DNA from: Streptomyces hygroscopicus
GTDB lineage: Bacteria; Actinomycetota; Actinomycetes; Streptomycetales; Streptomycetaceae
Assembly (NCBI GenBank): GCA_002021875.1
Contig: CP018627.1
Coordinates: 4,650,001 to 4,714,000, forward strand
DNA length: 64,000 nucleotides
Direction: 5' to 3'
Below, in pieces: positions 8,485-20,426 of the stretch (position 1 is the first letter of the stretch; every line of letters starts with the position of its first letter). A program made the position numbers and the translations under genes. The notes under the pieces are model-generated. The model was not told the origin of the DNA and did no database searches. It saw nothing but the letters and a program-made list of their open reading frames with translations.

Positions 8485-10938
8485 ATGACGACGCCCCCCG
8501 ACCCCGCCACCCGCCCCGTCCGGCCGAACCCCCCGCCCGGCGCCCCCGACCTGGCCACGGCCACGGTCGACGAGCACGGCGTGGTGACCGGGTGGAGCGA
8601 GGGCGCCTGGCGGCTGCTGGGCTATCGCGCCGAGGACGTCGTAGGGCGGTCGGCGGGCGAGCTGTGCGCGGAGAAGACCCTCGGGGACGCCGCGGGCGGC
8701 GCCGGGCCGTGCCTGGCGGACGAGCCCCGGTGGAGCGGACGGGTCGCGCTGTGCCACCGGGACGGCCATCGGGTGGAGGTCGAGCTGCTGGCCCAGCGCG
8801 GCCCGGTGGGCGATGGATCCGCGGGCTGGCTGCTGGTCTCGGCCGCGCCCCGGGAGCCGCTCCCCGGGGAGTCGCTCTCCCAGCCGCTCTCCCAGGAGCC
8901 TGGCGCACCGGTGGACCGCGCGTTCGCCCAGTGCCCGTGCGTCCTGGCGCTCTTCGACACCGAGCTGCGGCTGTCGCGGGCCAACGCCGATATGCAGGCC
9001 GCCACCGCCCGCGGCGAGGATCAGATGCGCGGGCTGCGGCTGACGGAGCTGGTGGGCCGCGGGGAGAGCGAGCGGGTCGAGCGGGCCATGCGGGAGGTGC
9101 TGGAGAGCGGCGAACGGCTCGAACTGGAGACGCATCTGCGGGGGCCGGGCGAGAGCCATGAACACGCCTGGTCGGTCTCCCTGGCCCCGCTGACGGACCG
9201 GTCCGGCGGGCTGTGCGGCGTGTGCTTCGCGGCCCGCGACACCACCGCCGAACAGGAGGCCCGGCAGCGGCTGCTGCTGCTCAGCGAGGCGGGGGCGCGG
9301 CTGGACAGCACCCTGGACCTGGACCGGATCGCCCGGGAGCTGGCCGAGGTGGCGGTCCCCCGGCTCGCCGACTTCGCCAGCGTCGATCTGCTCACCTTCC
9401 TCCACCAGGGCGACGAGCCCCCGGCGGGGCCGCTGCGCGAGCCCATCACCCTGCGGCGCGCGGCCCACCGGTCCGTCCTGAGGGGCGCCCCGGAGGCGCT
9501 GGTCGACATCGGGGACCTGGCCACGCATCCCGAGCACTCCCCCACGGCGGCGTGCCTGATCGAGGGCCGGGCCGCACGGCACCAGGTGACGGAGTCCCTG
9601 CTGGCGGGCTGGGAGGCCAAGGACCCCGGCCGGGCCGCCCGAATCCGCGAGCACGGAGCGCATTCGGTGATCGTGGCGCCGATGCGCGCCCGCGGGGTCA
9701 CCCTCGGTACGGCGCTCTTCGCCCGCCACCGCACACCGGCGCCCTTCACCGAGGACGACACGATGCTGGCCGAGGAGCTCACCGCACGGGCGGCCGTCTG
9801 TGTCGACAACGCCCGCCGCTATCTGCGGGAACGCATGACGGCCGAGACCCTGCAGCGCAGCCTGCTGCCGCAGGGGTTGCCCGACCTGACGGCGCTGGAG
9901 ATCGCCTCGCGCTATCTGCCCTCGGGCGCCTGGGCCGGGGTGGGCGGCGACTGGTTCGACGCGATGCCGCTGTCCGGCGCCCGCGCCGCCGTGGTGGTCG
10001 GCGATGTCGTGGGCCGTGGCGTCGAGGCCGCCGCCACCATGGGGCGGCTGCGCTCCGCCGTGCGCATCCTGGCCGATATCGATCTGCCGCCCGGTGAGCT
10101 GCTGACCCATCTCGACGACCTGGTCACCCGGCTGTCCGCGGACCAGAAGCCCGAGAGCTTCGGGCCGCTCGGCGCCACCTGTGTGTACGCGGTCTACGAT
10201 CCGGTCTCCCGCCACTGCGCCATCGCCGCGGCGGGCCATCCCGCACCGCTGGTGGTCGGCCCGGAGGGCACCGCCGATCCGCTCGATCTGCCCATCGGTC
10301 CGCCGCTGGGGCTGGGCGGGCTGCCCTTCGAGGTCATGGAGACGGAGCTGCCCGAGGGCAGTCTGCTCGCCCTGTACACCAACGGTCTGGTCGACGGCCG
10401 CGACCGCGAGATCGGCGAGGGGCTGGAGACGCTGCGTGAGGTCCTGAGCCGGCCCGCCCCGTCCCTGGACGCGCTCTGCGACAACGTCCTGCGGGCCCTG
10501 CTGCCGGTCCGTCCCGACGACGACATCGCCCTGCTCCTCGCCCGCGCCCGGCCGCTCCCCGCCGACCGGGTCACCACCTGGGACATCCCCGCGGACGCGG
10601 CCGCCGTCGCCGAGGCCCGCCGGAACACCACCGGGCAACTGCTCGCCTGGGGTCTTGAGGAGACGCTCTTCACCACCGAGCTGATCGTCAGCGAACTGGT
10701 CACCAACGCGATCCGCTACGGCCGCCCGCCCATCCGGCTGCGGCTGATCCGCGACCGCGGCCTCATCTGCGAGGTCTCCGATGCCAGCAGCACGGCGCCC
10801 CATCTGCGGCGGGCCCGGGTCTTCGACGAGGGCGGCCGCGGTCTGATGCTGGTCGCCCAGATGGCGACGCGCTGGGGCACCCGGCAGGGCGCGGACGGCA
10901 AGACGATCTGGGTCGAGCAGGACCTCTCCCCGGACTGA
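8485..10938 (+). CDS. PAS-PAS-GAF-SpoIIE phosphatase with HATPase (anti-sigma kinase) domain
   Basis: 817 residues. Domain order: a PAS domain (about 20-110, VVTGWSEGAWRLLGY), a second PAS (about 145-255), a GAF domain (about 265-440), a SpoIIE/PP2C phosphatase (about 460-690, with GGDWFDAMP, VGDVVGRGVEAA and LYTNGLVDGRDREIGEG) and a C-terminal HATPase_c (about 700-815, SELVTNAIRYG and DEGGRGLMLV). Having phosphatase and RsbW-like kinase in one chain is a recurrent Streptomyces design that sets the phosphorylation of anti-anti-sigma factors. No sigma factor gene lies beside it, so the partners are elsewhere. Confidence 0.92.
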   Translation: MTTPPDPATRPVRPNPPPGAPDLATATVDEHGVVTGWSEGAWRLLGYRAEDVVGRSAGELCAEKTLGDAAGGAGPCLADEPRWSGRVALCHRDGHRVEVELLAQRGPVGDGSAGWLLVSAAPREPLPGESLSQPLSQEPGAPVDRAFAQCPCVLALFDTELRLSRANADMQAATARGEDQMRGLRLTELVGRGESERVERAMREVLESGERLELETHLRGPGESHEHAWSVSLAPLTDRSGGLCGVCFAARDTTAEQEARQRLLLLSEAGARLDSTLDLDRIARELAEVAVPRLADFASVDLLTFLHQGDEPPAGPLREPITLRRAAHRSVLRGAPEALVDIGDLATHPEHSPTAACLIEGRAARHQVTESLLAGWEAKDPGRAARIREHGAHSVIVAPMRARGVTLGTALFARHRTPAPFTEDDTMLAEELTARAAVCVDNARRYLRERMTAETLQRSLLPQGLPDLTALEIASRYLPSGAWAGVGGDWFDAMPLSGARAAVVVGDVVGRGVEAAATMGRLRSAVRILADIDLPPGELLTHLDDLVTRLSADQKPESFGPLGATCVYAVYDPVSRHCAIAAAGHPAPLVVGPEGTADPLDLPIGPPLGLGGLPFEVMETELPEGSLLALYTNGLVDGRDREIGEGLETLREVLSRPAPSLDALCDNVLRALLPVRPDDDIALLLARARPLPADRVTTWDIPADAAAVAEARRNTTGQLLAWGLEETLFTTELIVSELVTNAIRYGRPPIRLRLIRDRGLICEVSDASSTAPHLRRARVFDEGGRGLMLVAQMATRWGTRQGADGKTIWVEQDLSPD

Positions 10939-11112
10939 CCACGGATGCCCTGTCCCGTGGGTGCATTCGGGACGCCGATATTCGACCTCCGGGCACTGGA
11001 CCGACAGCGGTCTGATTTGTCACCATTTGCCTAGAGGGCCCGCTAACCGATCCCGCTCCCGCGGCCGACCGGGCGCTGACTGCAGCCCGTGGCCGCCTCG
11101 GAAGGAGTTGCC

Positions 11113-13041
11113 ATGGCCAAGGCAGTCGGAATCGACCTGGGTACCACCAACTCGGTGATCGCCGTGTGGGAAGGCGGTGAGTCCTCGGTTGTTCCGAATT
11201 CCGAGGGAAACCGCACCACGCCGTCGGTGGTGGCTTTCACCGATACCGGTGAGCGGCTGGTGGGGCAGCTCGCCAGGCGCCAGGCGATTCTCAACCCCAA
11301 GGGCACCATCTATTCGGCCAAGCGGTTCATCGGCCGGCACTACGACGAGGTGTCCGCCGAGGCCAGGGCGGTGGCCTACGACGTCGTCGCGGATGAGCAG
11401 GGCCTGGCGCGCTTCAAGGTGCGTGAGAAGCTGTACTCGCCGGAGGAGATCAGTGCCCAGGTGCTGCGCAAGCTGGCCGACGATGCCGGGAAGCAGCTGG
11501 GCGAGCGGGTGACCGAGGCGGTCATCACGGTGCCGGCGTATTTCAACGACGCCCAGCGCAGCGCTACCAAGGACGCCGGTGAGATCGCCGGGCTGACCGT
11601 GTTGCGGATCATCAACGAGCCGACGGCGGCCGCTCTCGCCTATGGCCTGGACAAGAAGGGTCATGAGACGGTCCTGGTCTTCGACCTCGGTGGCGGCACT
11701 TTCGACGTGTCGATTCTCGATGTCGGGGACGGGGTGGTGGAGGTCCGCTCGACCGCGGGCGACAGCCATCTGGGCGGCGACGACTTCGACCGTCGGCTGG
11801 TCGACCACCTCGCGGACAAGTTCCAGCAGGAGAACGGTATTGACCTGCGCCGGGATCCGCAGGCGCTGCAGCGGCTTTTCGAGGCTGCGGAGAAGGCCAA
11901 GACCGAGTTGAGTTCGGTGACCCAGACCCAGGTCAGTCTGCCGTTCATCACGGCGGATGCCGCCGGTCCCAAGCATTTGACCGAGACTGTGATGCGGTCC
12001 ACCTTCGAGCAGATCACGGGCGATCTGGTGGAGCGCTGTCTGGGCCCGGTGCAGCAGGCCATGGCCGATGCCAAGGCGGGGGAGAGTGATATCGATGAGG
12101 TGATCCTGGTCGGGGGCTCGACCCGGATCCCGGCCGTGCAGGGGCTGGTCCGCCGGCTGACCGGCGGCAAGGAGCCCAATATGAGTGTCAACCCGGACGA
12201 GGTCGTGGCGCTGGGTGCCGCGATCCAGGCCGGGGTGCTCAAGGGCGAGGTCAAGGACGTTCTGCTGCTCGATGTCACCCCGCTGTCGCTGGGTGTCGAG
12301 ACCCGTGGCGGGGTCATGACGAAGATCATCGATCGGAACACCACGATCCCGGTGCGCCGGACCGAGACGTTCTCCACGGCCGAGGACAATCAGCAGGCCG
12401 TGGACATCGTGATCCTTCAGGGTGAGCGGGAGCGGGCGGCCGACAACCGGGTGCTGGGGCGCTTCCAGCTGACCGGTATCCGTCCGGCGCCGCGCGGTGA
12501 GCCGCAGGTGGAGGTGACCTTCGATATCGACGCCAACGGGATCCTGAATGTCACGGCGCGGGATCAGGACACCGGCAAGGAGCAGTCCGTCCAGATCAGC
12601 GAGACCGGCAACCTGGATCGCGGGGAGGTGGACCGGATGGTTCAGGAGGCCGAGCGCAACCGTGGCGAGGACCAGGCGCTGCGCGAGGCCGTGGACGCGC
12701 GCAATGAACTGGACGCTGTCGCCTACCAGGTTGAAAAGCGCCTTTCCGAGCTGGGTGACGCGGTGCCCTCTCATGAGCGGTCGCGCGCCGAGATGCTGGT
12801 CAACGATGCCCGTGAGGCGGTCAGGAACGAGGCCGGTGTGGACCGGACCAGGCCGCTGGTCTCCGAGCTCCAGCAGGTCTACGCGGGCCTGGCTTCCCAT
12901 GAGACGGCCGGCGCCGGTCCGGACGCGGGCGCGGCGGGCGGCGCGGCCGGTGGGCCCGGGGCGGGCGGCGCCCAGGACACCGGGGCCGGAGGTGGCGGAG
13001 GCGATGAGGACGTCATCGATGCCGAGTTCGACAAGGGCTGA
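11113..13041 (+). CDS. dnaK: Chaperone DnaK (HSP70)
   Basis: 642 residues, full length. GIDLGTTNS opens the ATPase domain, with [15 protein letters not shown] and [12 protein letters not shown] as further nucleotide motifs; [17 protein letters not shown] starts the peptide-binding domain. The C-terminal lid ends in a Gly/Ala-rich tail and a DVIDAEF-type terminus. The ATG at 11113 follows GAAGGAG. It heads a stress operon with grpE, dnaJ, a CbpM-like gene and clpB. I looked for HAIR (CTTGAGT-N7-ACTCAAG) and CIRCE elements in 10,939-11,112 and saw neither, so control may differ from the classical HspR-regulated dnaK operon. Probably a second dnaK copy. Confidence 0.97.
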   Translation: MAKAVGIDLGTTNSVIAVWEGGESSVVPNSEGNRTTPSVVAFTDTGERLVGQLARRQAILNPKGTIYSAKRFIGRHYDEVSAEARAVAYDVVADEQGLARFKVREKLYSPEEISAQVLRKLADDAGKQLGERVTEAVITVPAYFNDAQRSATKDAGEIAGLTVLRIINEPTAAALAYGLDKKGHETVLVFDLGGGTFDVSILDVGDGVVEVRSTAGDSHLGGDDFDRRLVDHLADKFQQENGIDLRRDPQALQRLFEAAEKAKTELSSVTQTQVSLPFITADAAGPKHLTETVMRSTFEQITGDLVERCLGPVQQAMADAKAGESDIDEVILVGGSTRIPAVQGLVRRLTGGKEPNMSVNPDEVVALGAAIQAGVLKGEVKDVLLLDVTPLSLGVETRGGVMTKIIDRNTTIPVRRTETFSTAEDNQQAVDIVILQGERERAADNRVLGRFQLTGIRPAPRGEPQVEVTFDIDANGILNVTARDQDTGKEQSVQISETGNLDRGEVDRMVQEAERNRGEDQALREAVDARNELDAVAYQVEKRLSELGDAVPSHERSRAEMLVNDAREAVRNEAGVDRTRPLVSELQQVYAGLASHETAGAGPDAGAAGGAAGGPGAGGAQDTGAGGGGGDEDVIDAEFDKG

Positions 13042-13109
13042 CCGACCGGCCCCGTACGACTGACCGGCCGATACGGCGAAGGCAGCGGAAGGCTGACGGA
13101 GAGGCCGCC

Positions 13110-13709
13110 ATGTCCACTCAACCGCAGCAGCCCGAACCGGTGCCGGAGGGCGCCGTGACGGAGCAGGAGCGGGAGCGGGACCTGCCCGCCCCGGGCACCG
13201 CGGAGGCGCGCGGCGCGGGCGGGGAGGGCCCTGGTCCGGACGCGGGCGGCGGCCCCGCCGACGCCGAATCCGGCGAGCAGGCGGCCGCGCTGGCGGAGCT
13301 GGAGGACCGCTGGCGCCGGGCTCTGGCCGATCTGGAGAATCTGCGCAAGCGCCACTCCAGGGAGCTGGAGCGGGAGCGGGCCGCCGAGCGGGCCCGTACG
13401 GCGGCGGCCCTGCTGCCCGTCATCGACAACCTCGAACTCGCCCTGTCCCACGCCGAGGCCGACCCCGGCTCGATCGTGGAGGGCGTCAAGGCCATCCGCG
13501 ACCAGGCCGTGAACACCCTGGCCCAGCTCGGCTACGAGCGGCGGGGCGAGACGGGCGTGCCGTTCGACCCGGCCCGGCACGAAGTGCTCGGTGTGATCGA
13601 GGACCCCGAGGCCGAACCGGGCACCGTGGTCCAGGTCCTGCGCCCCGGCTACGGGGATCCCGGCAACCAACTCAGGCCGGTGGCCGTGGCCGTGGCGAAG
13701 CGGGAGTGA
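13110..13709 (+). CDS. grpE: Nucleotide exchange factor GrpE
   Basis: 199 residues. A variable acidic Pro/Gly-rich N-terminus of about 60 residues is followed by the GrpE coiled coil (LADLENLRKRHSRELERERA) and β-domain (VPFDPARHEVLGVIED ending in LRPVAVAVAK). It releases ADP from DnaK. GGAGAGG precedes the ATG. It sits 68 bp after dnaK and 7 bp before dnaJ, clearly one operon. Confidence 0.95.
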   Translation: MSTQPQQPEPVPEGAVTEQERERDLPAPGTAEARGAGGEGPGPDAGGGPADAESGEQAAALAELEDRWRRALADLENLRKRHSRELERERAAERARTAAALLPVIDNLELALSHAEADPGSIVEGVKAIRDQAVNTLAQLGYERRGETGVPFDPARHEVLGVIEDPEAEPGTVVQVLRPGYGDPGNQLRPVAVAVAKRE

Positions 13710-13716
13710 GACGGCC

Positions 13717-14682
13717 ATGGCACGGGACTACTACGACGTACTCGGTGTCTCACGGGGTGCGAGCCAGGACGAGATCCAGCAGGCATTCCGCACCCAGGCC
13801 CGCCGCCATCACCCCGATGTGAACAAGGACCCGAACGCGGAGGAGCGCTTCAAGGAGCTCAACGACGCCTACAGCGTGCTCTCCGACCCCGGCACCCGGG
13901 CCCGCTACGACCGGTTCGGCGAGGACTACCGCAAGATCCCCGAGGACTGGGAGGAGCGCGTCGGCGCCGGTGCCCCGGGCGGTGGTTTCCACGGCTGGAC
14001 GACCGCCGGCGACGGCGGCCGGGTGCGGTTCACCCGTGGCTTCGGCGAGGACGCCGGGGGCGAGGGCGTGGACTTCGAGGACCTGTTCGGCGCGTTCTTC
14101 GGTGGCGGCACGGGGGGCCGGGGCGGAGGCCGCGTGGACATCCCCGGAGCCGACCAGGAGGCGGAACTGCCGCTCACCGTCGAGGACGCGTACCGCGGCG
14201 GCCGCCGCACCGCCACCCTGGCAGGGGCCTCGGGGCAGCAGCGCACCTTCGAGGTGAACGTCCCGCCGGGCGTCGTGGATGGGCAGCGCATCCGGCTGGC
14301 CGGGCAGGGTGGCCGGGGCACTGGTGAGGCCCCGGCCGGGGATCTGTATCTGCGGGTGCGGATCCTGCCGCATCCGCGGTTCCGGCTGGACGGCCGGAAC
14401 GTCCACGTCCACCTTCCGGTGGCTCCCTGGGAGGCCGCGCTCGGCGCGACCGTCCCGGTGCCTACGCCCGGCGGCACCGCCAAGGTGTCGGTCCCGCCCG
14501 GGTCCTCCAGCGGGCGTCGGCTGCGGCTGCGCGGTGAGGGCATGCCCAACCCCCGCGGTCCGAACGGCGACTTCTACGCCGAGATCCGCGTCATGGTGCC
14601 GCCCGAACTCACCGACCGGGAGCGGGAGCTGTTCGAGGAGCTGGGCCGCACCTCCTCCTTCGACCCCAGGAGGGAGCGATGA
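13717..14682 (+). CDS. dnaJ: Class II J-domain co-chaperone (DnaJ/CbpA type)
   Basis: 321 residues. The J-domain occupies residues 1-70 with the HPD triad in RRHHPDVNKDP. A Gly/Phe-rich linker follows (about 85-150) and then the two β-barrel substrate domains (VPPGVVDGQRIRLAGQGG; VPPGSSSGRRLRLRGEGMP). The four CxxCxGxG zinc-finger repeats of class I DnaJ are absent, so it belongs to the CbpA-like class II group. This agrees with the CbpM-like gene overlapping its stop codon. It delivers substrates to DnaK and stimulates its ATPase. Confidence 0.94.
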   Translation: MARDYYDVLGVSRGASQDEIQQAFRTQARRHHPDVNKDPNAEERFKELNDAYSVLSDPGTRARYDRFGEDYRKIPEDWEERVGAGAPGGGFHGWTTAGDGGRVRFTRGFGEDAGGEGVDFEDLFGAFFGGGTGGRGGGRVDIPGADQEAELPLTVEDAYRGGRRTATLAGASGQQRTFEVNVPPGVVDGQRIRLAGQGGRGTGEAPAGDLYLRVRILPHPRFRLDGRNVHVHLPVAPWEAALGATVPVPTPGGTAKVSVPPGSSSGRRLRLRGEGMPNPRGPNGDFYAEIRVMVPPELTDRERELFEELGRTSSFDPRRER

Positions 14683-15037
14683 GCAGCCACGCGCGAGGGA
14701 GCGTCACGGTCACCCGGTACGCGCCCGTCCCGTCCGTCCACTACGAGCTGGTGCCCGCCCGCAGGCTGACCCTGGAGACCGTGGCCCGTCGCACCGGGCT
14801 CCATCCCGACCTGGTGGCGAGGTTCGTCGCCCTCGGCCTGGTCGACGCCGAGCGTGACGCCGCGGGGCGGCTGGTGTTCGCCCCCGACGCCCCGGCGGTG
14901 CTGGGCCGAGTGGAGCGGCTGCACGCCGGAATGTGCCTGAACTACGCCTCCATCGGTCTGGTGCTCGATCTGCTCGACCGCATTGACCGGCTCGAAGCCG
15001 CACTGCGCCGCGGTGGCGCGAGGAGTGAAGAACCGCC

Positions 15038-15047
<10 letters not shown>
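14679..15047 (+). CDS. CbpM-like chaperone modulator (MerR-type fold)
   Basis: 122 residues. The core resembles a winged-helix MerR/CbpM domain ([20 protein letters not shown] then LGLVDAE) followed by a helix ending in [16 protein letters not shown]. CbpM binds the J-domain of CbpA-type co-chaperones and blocks it. In the classical actinobacterial operon this position is held by the repressor HspR, which has a similar fold, so a DNA-binding role is not excluded. The ATGA overlap with dnaJ and AGGGAG site indicate translational coupling. Confidence 0.8.
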
Positions 15048-17680
<2,633 letters not shown>

Positions 17681-17730
17681 GAACGATGCCGAGCCGGACC
17701 GTGCCGCGACCGCCAGAAAGGATGAACGCC

Positions 17731-17994
17731 ATGGCCATCGAGCCCGATCCGCATCTGTCGATGGTGCGCCCGGTCTCCCCGCGCACCCCCGAGGGGTGCG
17801 AGGAGTGCCTGCGCCTGGGGTCCCCCTGGGTCCATCTGCGGCTCTGCCTGACCTGCGGACACGTCGGGTGCTGCGACTCCTCACCGCTCAAGCACGCCCG
17901 TTCGCACGCGTACACCGAACAACACCCGATCGTCGAGCCCCTGGAAGCGGGCGAGACATGGCGGTGGTGCTACGCCCACGAGGCCATGGCCTGA
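17731..17994 (+). CDS. UBP-type zinc finger protein
   Basis: 87 residues. Cysteines and histidines in CEECLRLG, LCLTCGHVGCCDSS, HARSHAYTEQHP and WCYAHE match the UBP/ZnF zinc-binding fold. In bacteria this small domain commonly occurs beside CNBD-flavoreductase genes, as here. The ATG at 17731 has AGAAAGGA about 9 nt upstream; a GTG at 17677 overlapping the clpB stop is possible but unsupported by a ribosome site. It probably acts in the same stress operon; its binding partner is unknown. Confidence 0.88.
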   Translation: MAIEPDPHLSMVRPVSPRTPEGCEECLRLGSPWVHLRLCLTCGHVGCCDSSPLKHARSHAYTEQHPIVEPLEAGETWRWCYAHEAMA

Positions 17995-17998
17995 TGTG

Positions 17999-19894
17999 AT
18001 GACGGACGAGGACCGGTCCCGGGCCGCCGCACCGGAGGAAGCCGTACCGGACGACGTACGGGAAGAAGCCGTACCGGGCACCGCACCGGAAGAAGCCGTA
18101 CCGGACGAGACCCCGGATATTTCCGGCGCTTATCCGCGGCTGACGGACGAGCAGATCGCCTACCTCTCCGGGCACGGCACCCGCCGGTCCGTGGTGCCCG
18201 GTCAGGTGCTGATCCGCGACGGCGGCCCGCCCGCGGACTTCTTCGTCGTCCTCAGCGGCTCGGTCGCGATCACCGCACACCGCGGCACCCCGGACGAGCG
18301 GCTCCTGAGGGTGCACGGCCCGGGGCGCTTCCTCGGCGAACTGAGCCTGCTCCAGGGGCAGGTGGCCTTCTACACCGCCCACGCCCAGGAGGCCGGGGAG
18401 GTGCTGGCCCTCCCGATGGACCGGCTGCGGGCGTTGCTGGCCCGTGACCCCTGCCTCGGCAACCTCGTCCTCCGCGCCTATCTGGGCCGCCGCGCCCAGT
18501 TGGTCGGGGGCGGCGTCGGCTTCCGCATCCTCGGCTCGCGCTACTCGCCCGACACCCGGCGGCTGCGCGAGTTCGCGGCCCGCAACCGGCTGCCGCACCG
18601 CTGGATCGACCTGGAGGCGGACCAGGAGGCCGAGGCGCTGCTGCGCCGCGTCTCGGTCAGCCCGGAGGACACCCCGATCATCATCTGGCGCGAGCACCAG
18701 GTGCTGCGCAACCCCGGCAACGCCGAACTGGCCCAGCTCATCGGTCTCTCCCCACCGATGACCCCCCACAGCCACTGCGATCTGCTGGTCGTCGGCTCCG
18801 GCCCGGCCGGGATCGCGGCCGCCGTCTACGGCTCCTCCGACGGGCTGACCACCACGGTCGTGGACACGGTGGCCCCCGGCGGCCAGGCGGGCACCACGTC
18901 CCTGATCGAGAACTACTTCGGCTTCCCGGCCGGGATCCCCGGCTCGGAACTCGCCGAGCGGGGCATGCTCCAGGCGCGCAAGTTCGGGACGCAGGTGCGG
19001 ATCCCGGCGGAGGCGACCTCCCTCGAACCGGCCCACGGCCACTACCGCGTCACCTTCGCCGACGGCAGCGAAACGCTGTGCCGTACCGTCGTCCTGGCCA
19101 CCGGCGCCCATTACCGCCGGCTGGACGTCCCCGGGATGGAGCGGCTGGAGCGGACGAGCGTCTACTACGCGGCCACCGTCTACGAGGCGCGGCAGTGCGG
19201 CGCGGCCCCCGTCGCCGTGGTCGGCGGCGGCAACTCCGCGGGCCAGGCGTCGCTCTTCCTCGCCGAATGGGTGCCCCGGGTGCACCTGCTGATCAGGGGC
19301 TCGTATCTGGGCGCCCGGATGTCCCGCTATCTGGTCGACCAGATCGAGCGCCATCCGCGGGTGAACGTGATGCTGGACAGCGAGCTCCGCGAGGTGCGCG
19401 GCGAGGACGCGCTGCGGACGATCGTGGTGGGGCACCGCCGCACCGGGGAGCGCCGCACCCTGGACGCCTGCGCCCTGTTCGTCTTCATCGGGGCCAAGCC
19501 GTGCACCGACTGGCTCACCGGCGTCCTGGCCCTGGACGACCGGGGTTTCGTGCTCACCGGCGACGAGGCCGAGGCCCGGGCTGCCCACGGCGTCCGGGCG
19601 GGCCCCGGCCGCGGCTGTCTGAGCCTGGAGACCACGCTGCCGGGGGTCTTCGCCGCCGGTGATGTGCGCAGCGGCTCGGTCAAGCGGGTGGCGTCGGCGG
19701 CCGGCGAGGGGGCGATGGCCATCCACCACGTTCATGACCGCCTCGCCCGCACCGCCGCCGGGCCTACCCACCCGAGCGGCGCCGCTCCAGCTCCGTCCGG
19801 CCGGTCCGCCGCGCCGGGCGGTGATCCGCACGTATCGCCGCACGTATCCGCTTCCCCTGCGCAACCGCATCACCCGCGCAGCCGCTCCACCTGA
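17999..19894 (+). CDS. Cyclic nucleotide-binding domain fused to thioredoxin-reductase-like flavoprotein
   Basis: 631 residues. After an N-terminal stretch with repeated EEAVP units comes a CNBD (about 45-160: VLIRDGGPPADFFVVLSGSV; LGELSLLQGQVAF). Next is a thioredoxin-like segment (about 180-250), then an FAD/NAD(P) reductase (VVGSGPAGIAAAVYGSS, VAPGGQAG, VVGGGNSAGQASL, VFAAGDVRSGSVKRVASAAGEG). The CxxC that thioredoxin reductases carry before the NAD motif is replaced by YYAATVYEA, so electrons must leave by another route. The last 50 residues are low-complexity. The start may be GTG 17996 or ATG 17999. It lies 4 bp after the UBP gene. Confidence 0.88.
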   Translation: MTDEDRSRAAAPEEAVPDDVREEAVPGTAPEEAVPDETPDISGAYPRLTDEQIAYLSGHGTRRSVVPGQVLIRDGGPPADFFVVLSGSVAITAHRGTPDERLLRVHGPGRFLGELSLLQGQVAFYTAHAQEAGEVLALPMDRLRALLARDPCLGNLVLRAYLGRRAQLVGGGVGFRILGSRYSPDTRRLREFAARNRLPHRWIDLEADQEAEALLRRVSVSPEDTPIIIWREHQVLRNPGNAELAQLIGLSPPMTPHSHCDLLVVGSGPAGIAAAVYGSSDGLTTTVVDTVAPGGQAGTTSLIENYFGFPAGIPGSELAERGMLQARKFGTQVRIPAEATSLEPAHGHYRVTFADGSETLCRTVVLATGAHYRRLDVPGMERLERTSVYYAATVYEARQCGAAPVAVVGGGNSAGQASLFLAEWVPRVHLLIRGSYLGARMSRYLVDQIERHPRVNVMLDSELREVRGEDALRTIVVGHRRTGERRTLDACALFVFIGAKPCTDWLTGVLALDDRGFVLTGDEAEARAAHGVRAGPGRGCLSLETTLPGVFAAGDVRSGSVKRVASAAGEGAMAIHHVHDRLARTAAGPTHPSGAAPAPSGRSAAPGGDPHVSPHVSASPAQPHHPRSRST

Positions 19895-19924
19895 CCCCTG
19901 ACCCCTGACCGGAGGACGAACACC

Positions 19925-20356
19925 ATGGTTGCCACAGGCTTTGCCTCCTTCGACACGACGGTCGACAAGACCAACCGGCTCCTCAAGGAGATCGAGGACG
20001 CGTACGGCTGGCCCAAGGAGCGCCGCAAACAGTCCTACGCCGCCCTGCGCGCGGTCCTGCACCAGTTGCGGGACCGGCTGACGGTGGACGAGGCCGTCCA
20101 GTTCGGCGCGCAGCTCCCGATGCTGGTGCGCGGCATCTACTACGAGGGGTGGAGACCGGCGGAGACGCCGGTGAAGATGCACAACGAGGAGTTCTACCGG
20201 CGGATCCGGCACGACTTCCCGTACTCGATCCACGGCGATATCGAACAGCTCGTGCACACCGTCCTGGAGACCCTGCAGCGCCATATCAGCGAGGGCGAGT
20301 GGGACGATCTGCGGGCCCGGATGCCCGCAGATCTGAGCACCGTCATCCCGACCTAG
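19925..20356 (+). CDS. DUF2267 domain protein
   Basis: 143 residues. The all-helical DUF2267 pattern is clear: an N-terminal helix pair with GWPKERRKQSYAALRAVLHQLRDRL, LPMLVRGIYYEGWRP in the middle, and HGDIEQLVHTVLETLQRHI near the end. The family has no established biochemical role but recurs in stress and general-protection operons. CGGAGGAC precedes the ATG. As last gene of the dnaK-clpB-flavoreductase cluster it probably belongs to the same stress response. Confidence 0.85.
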   Translation: MVATGFASFDTTVDKTNRLLKEIEDAYGWPKERRKQSYAALRAVLHQLRDRLTVDEAVQFGAQLPMLVRGIYYEGWRPAETPVKMHNEEFYRRIRHDFPYSIHGDIEQLVHTVLETLQRHISEGEWDDLRARMPADLSTVIPT

Positions 20357-20359
20357 CGT

Positions 20360-20377
20360 GAACCACCTGGTGGTACT
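20360..20377. promoter_or_regulatory. IclR-type operator, copy 1
   Basis: GAACCAC-ctg-GTGGTACT lies 49 bp before the IclR-family gene. The same 18-bp pattern with a different 3-bp centre occurs at 23484-23501 before the transporter gene. The possible -10 hexamer TTAGAT at 20387-20392 would put the operator over the -35 region, consistent with autorepression. Confidence 0.7.
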
Positions 20378-20426
20378 GTCGCACCGTTAGATGGTTTTAC
20401 GCGTGGTGCGGCGAGGAGGACGGGCG

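Noticed and set aside
10939..11112. HAIR or CIRCE heat-shock operator before dnaK
   Set aside because: Neither CTTGAGT-N7-ACTCAAG nor TTAGCACTC-N9-GAGTGCTAA is present; TTGTCA at 11017 has no properly spaced -10.
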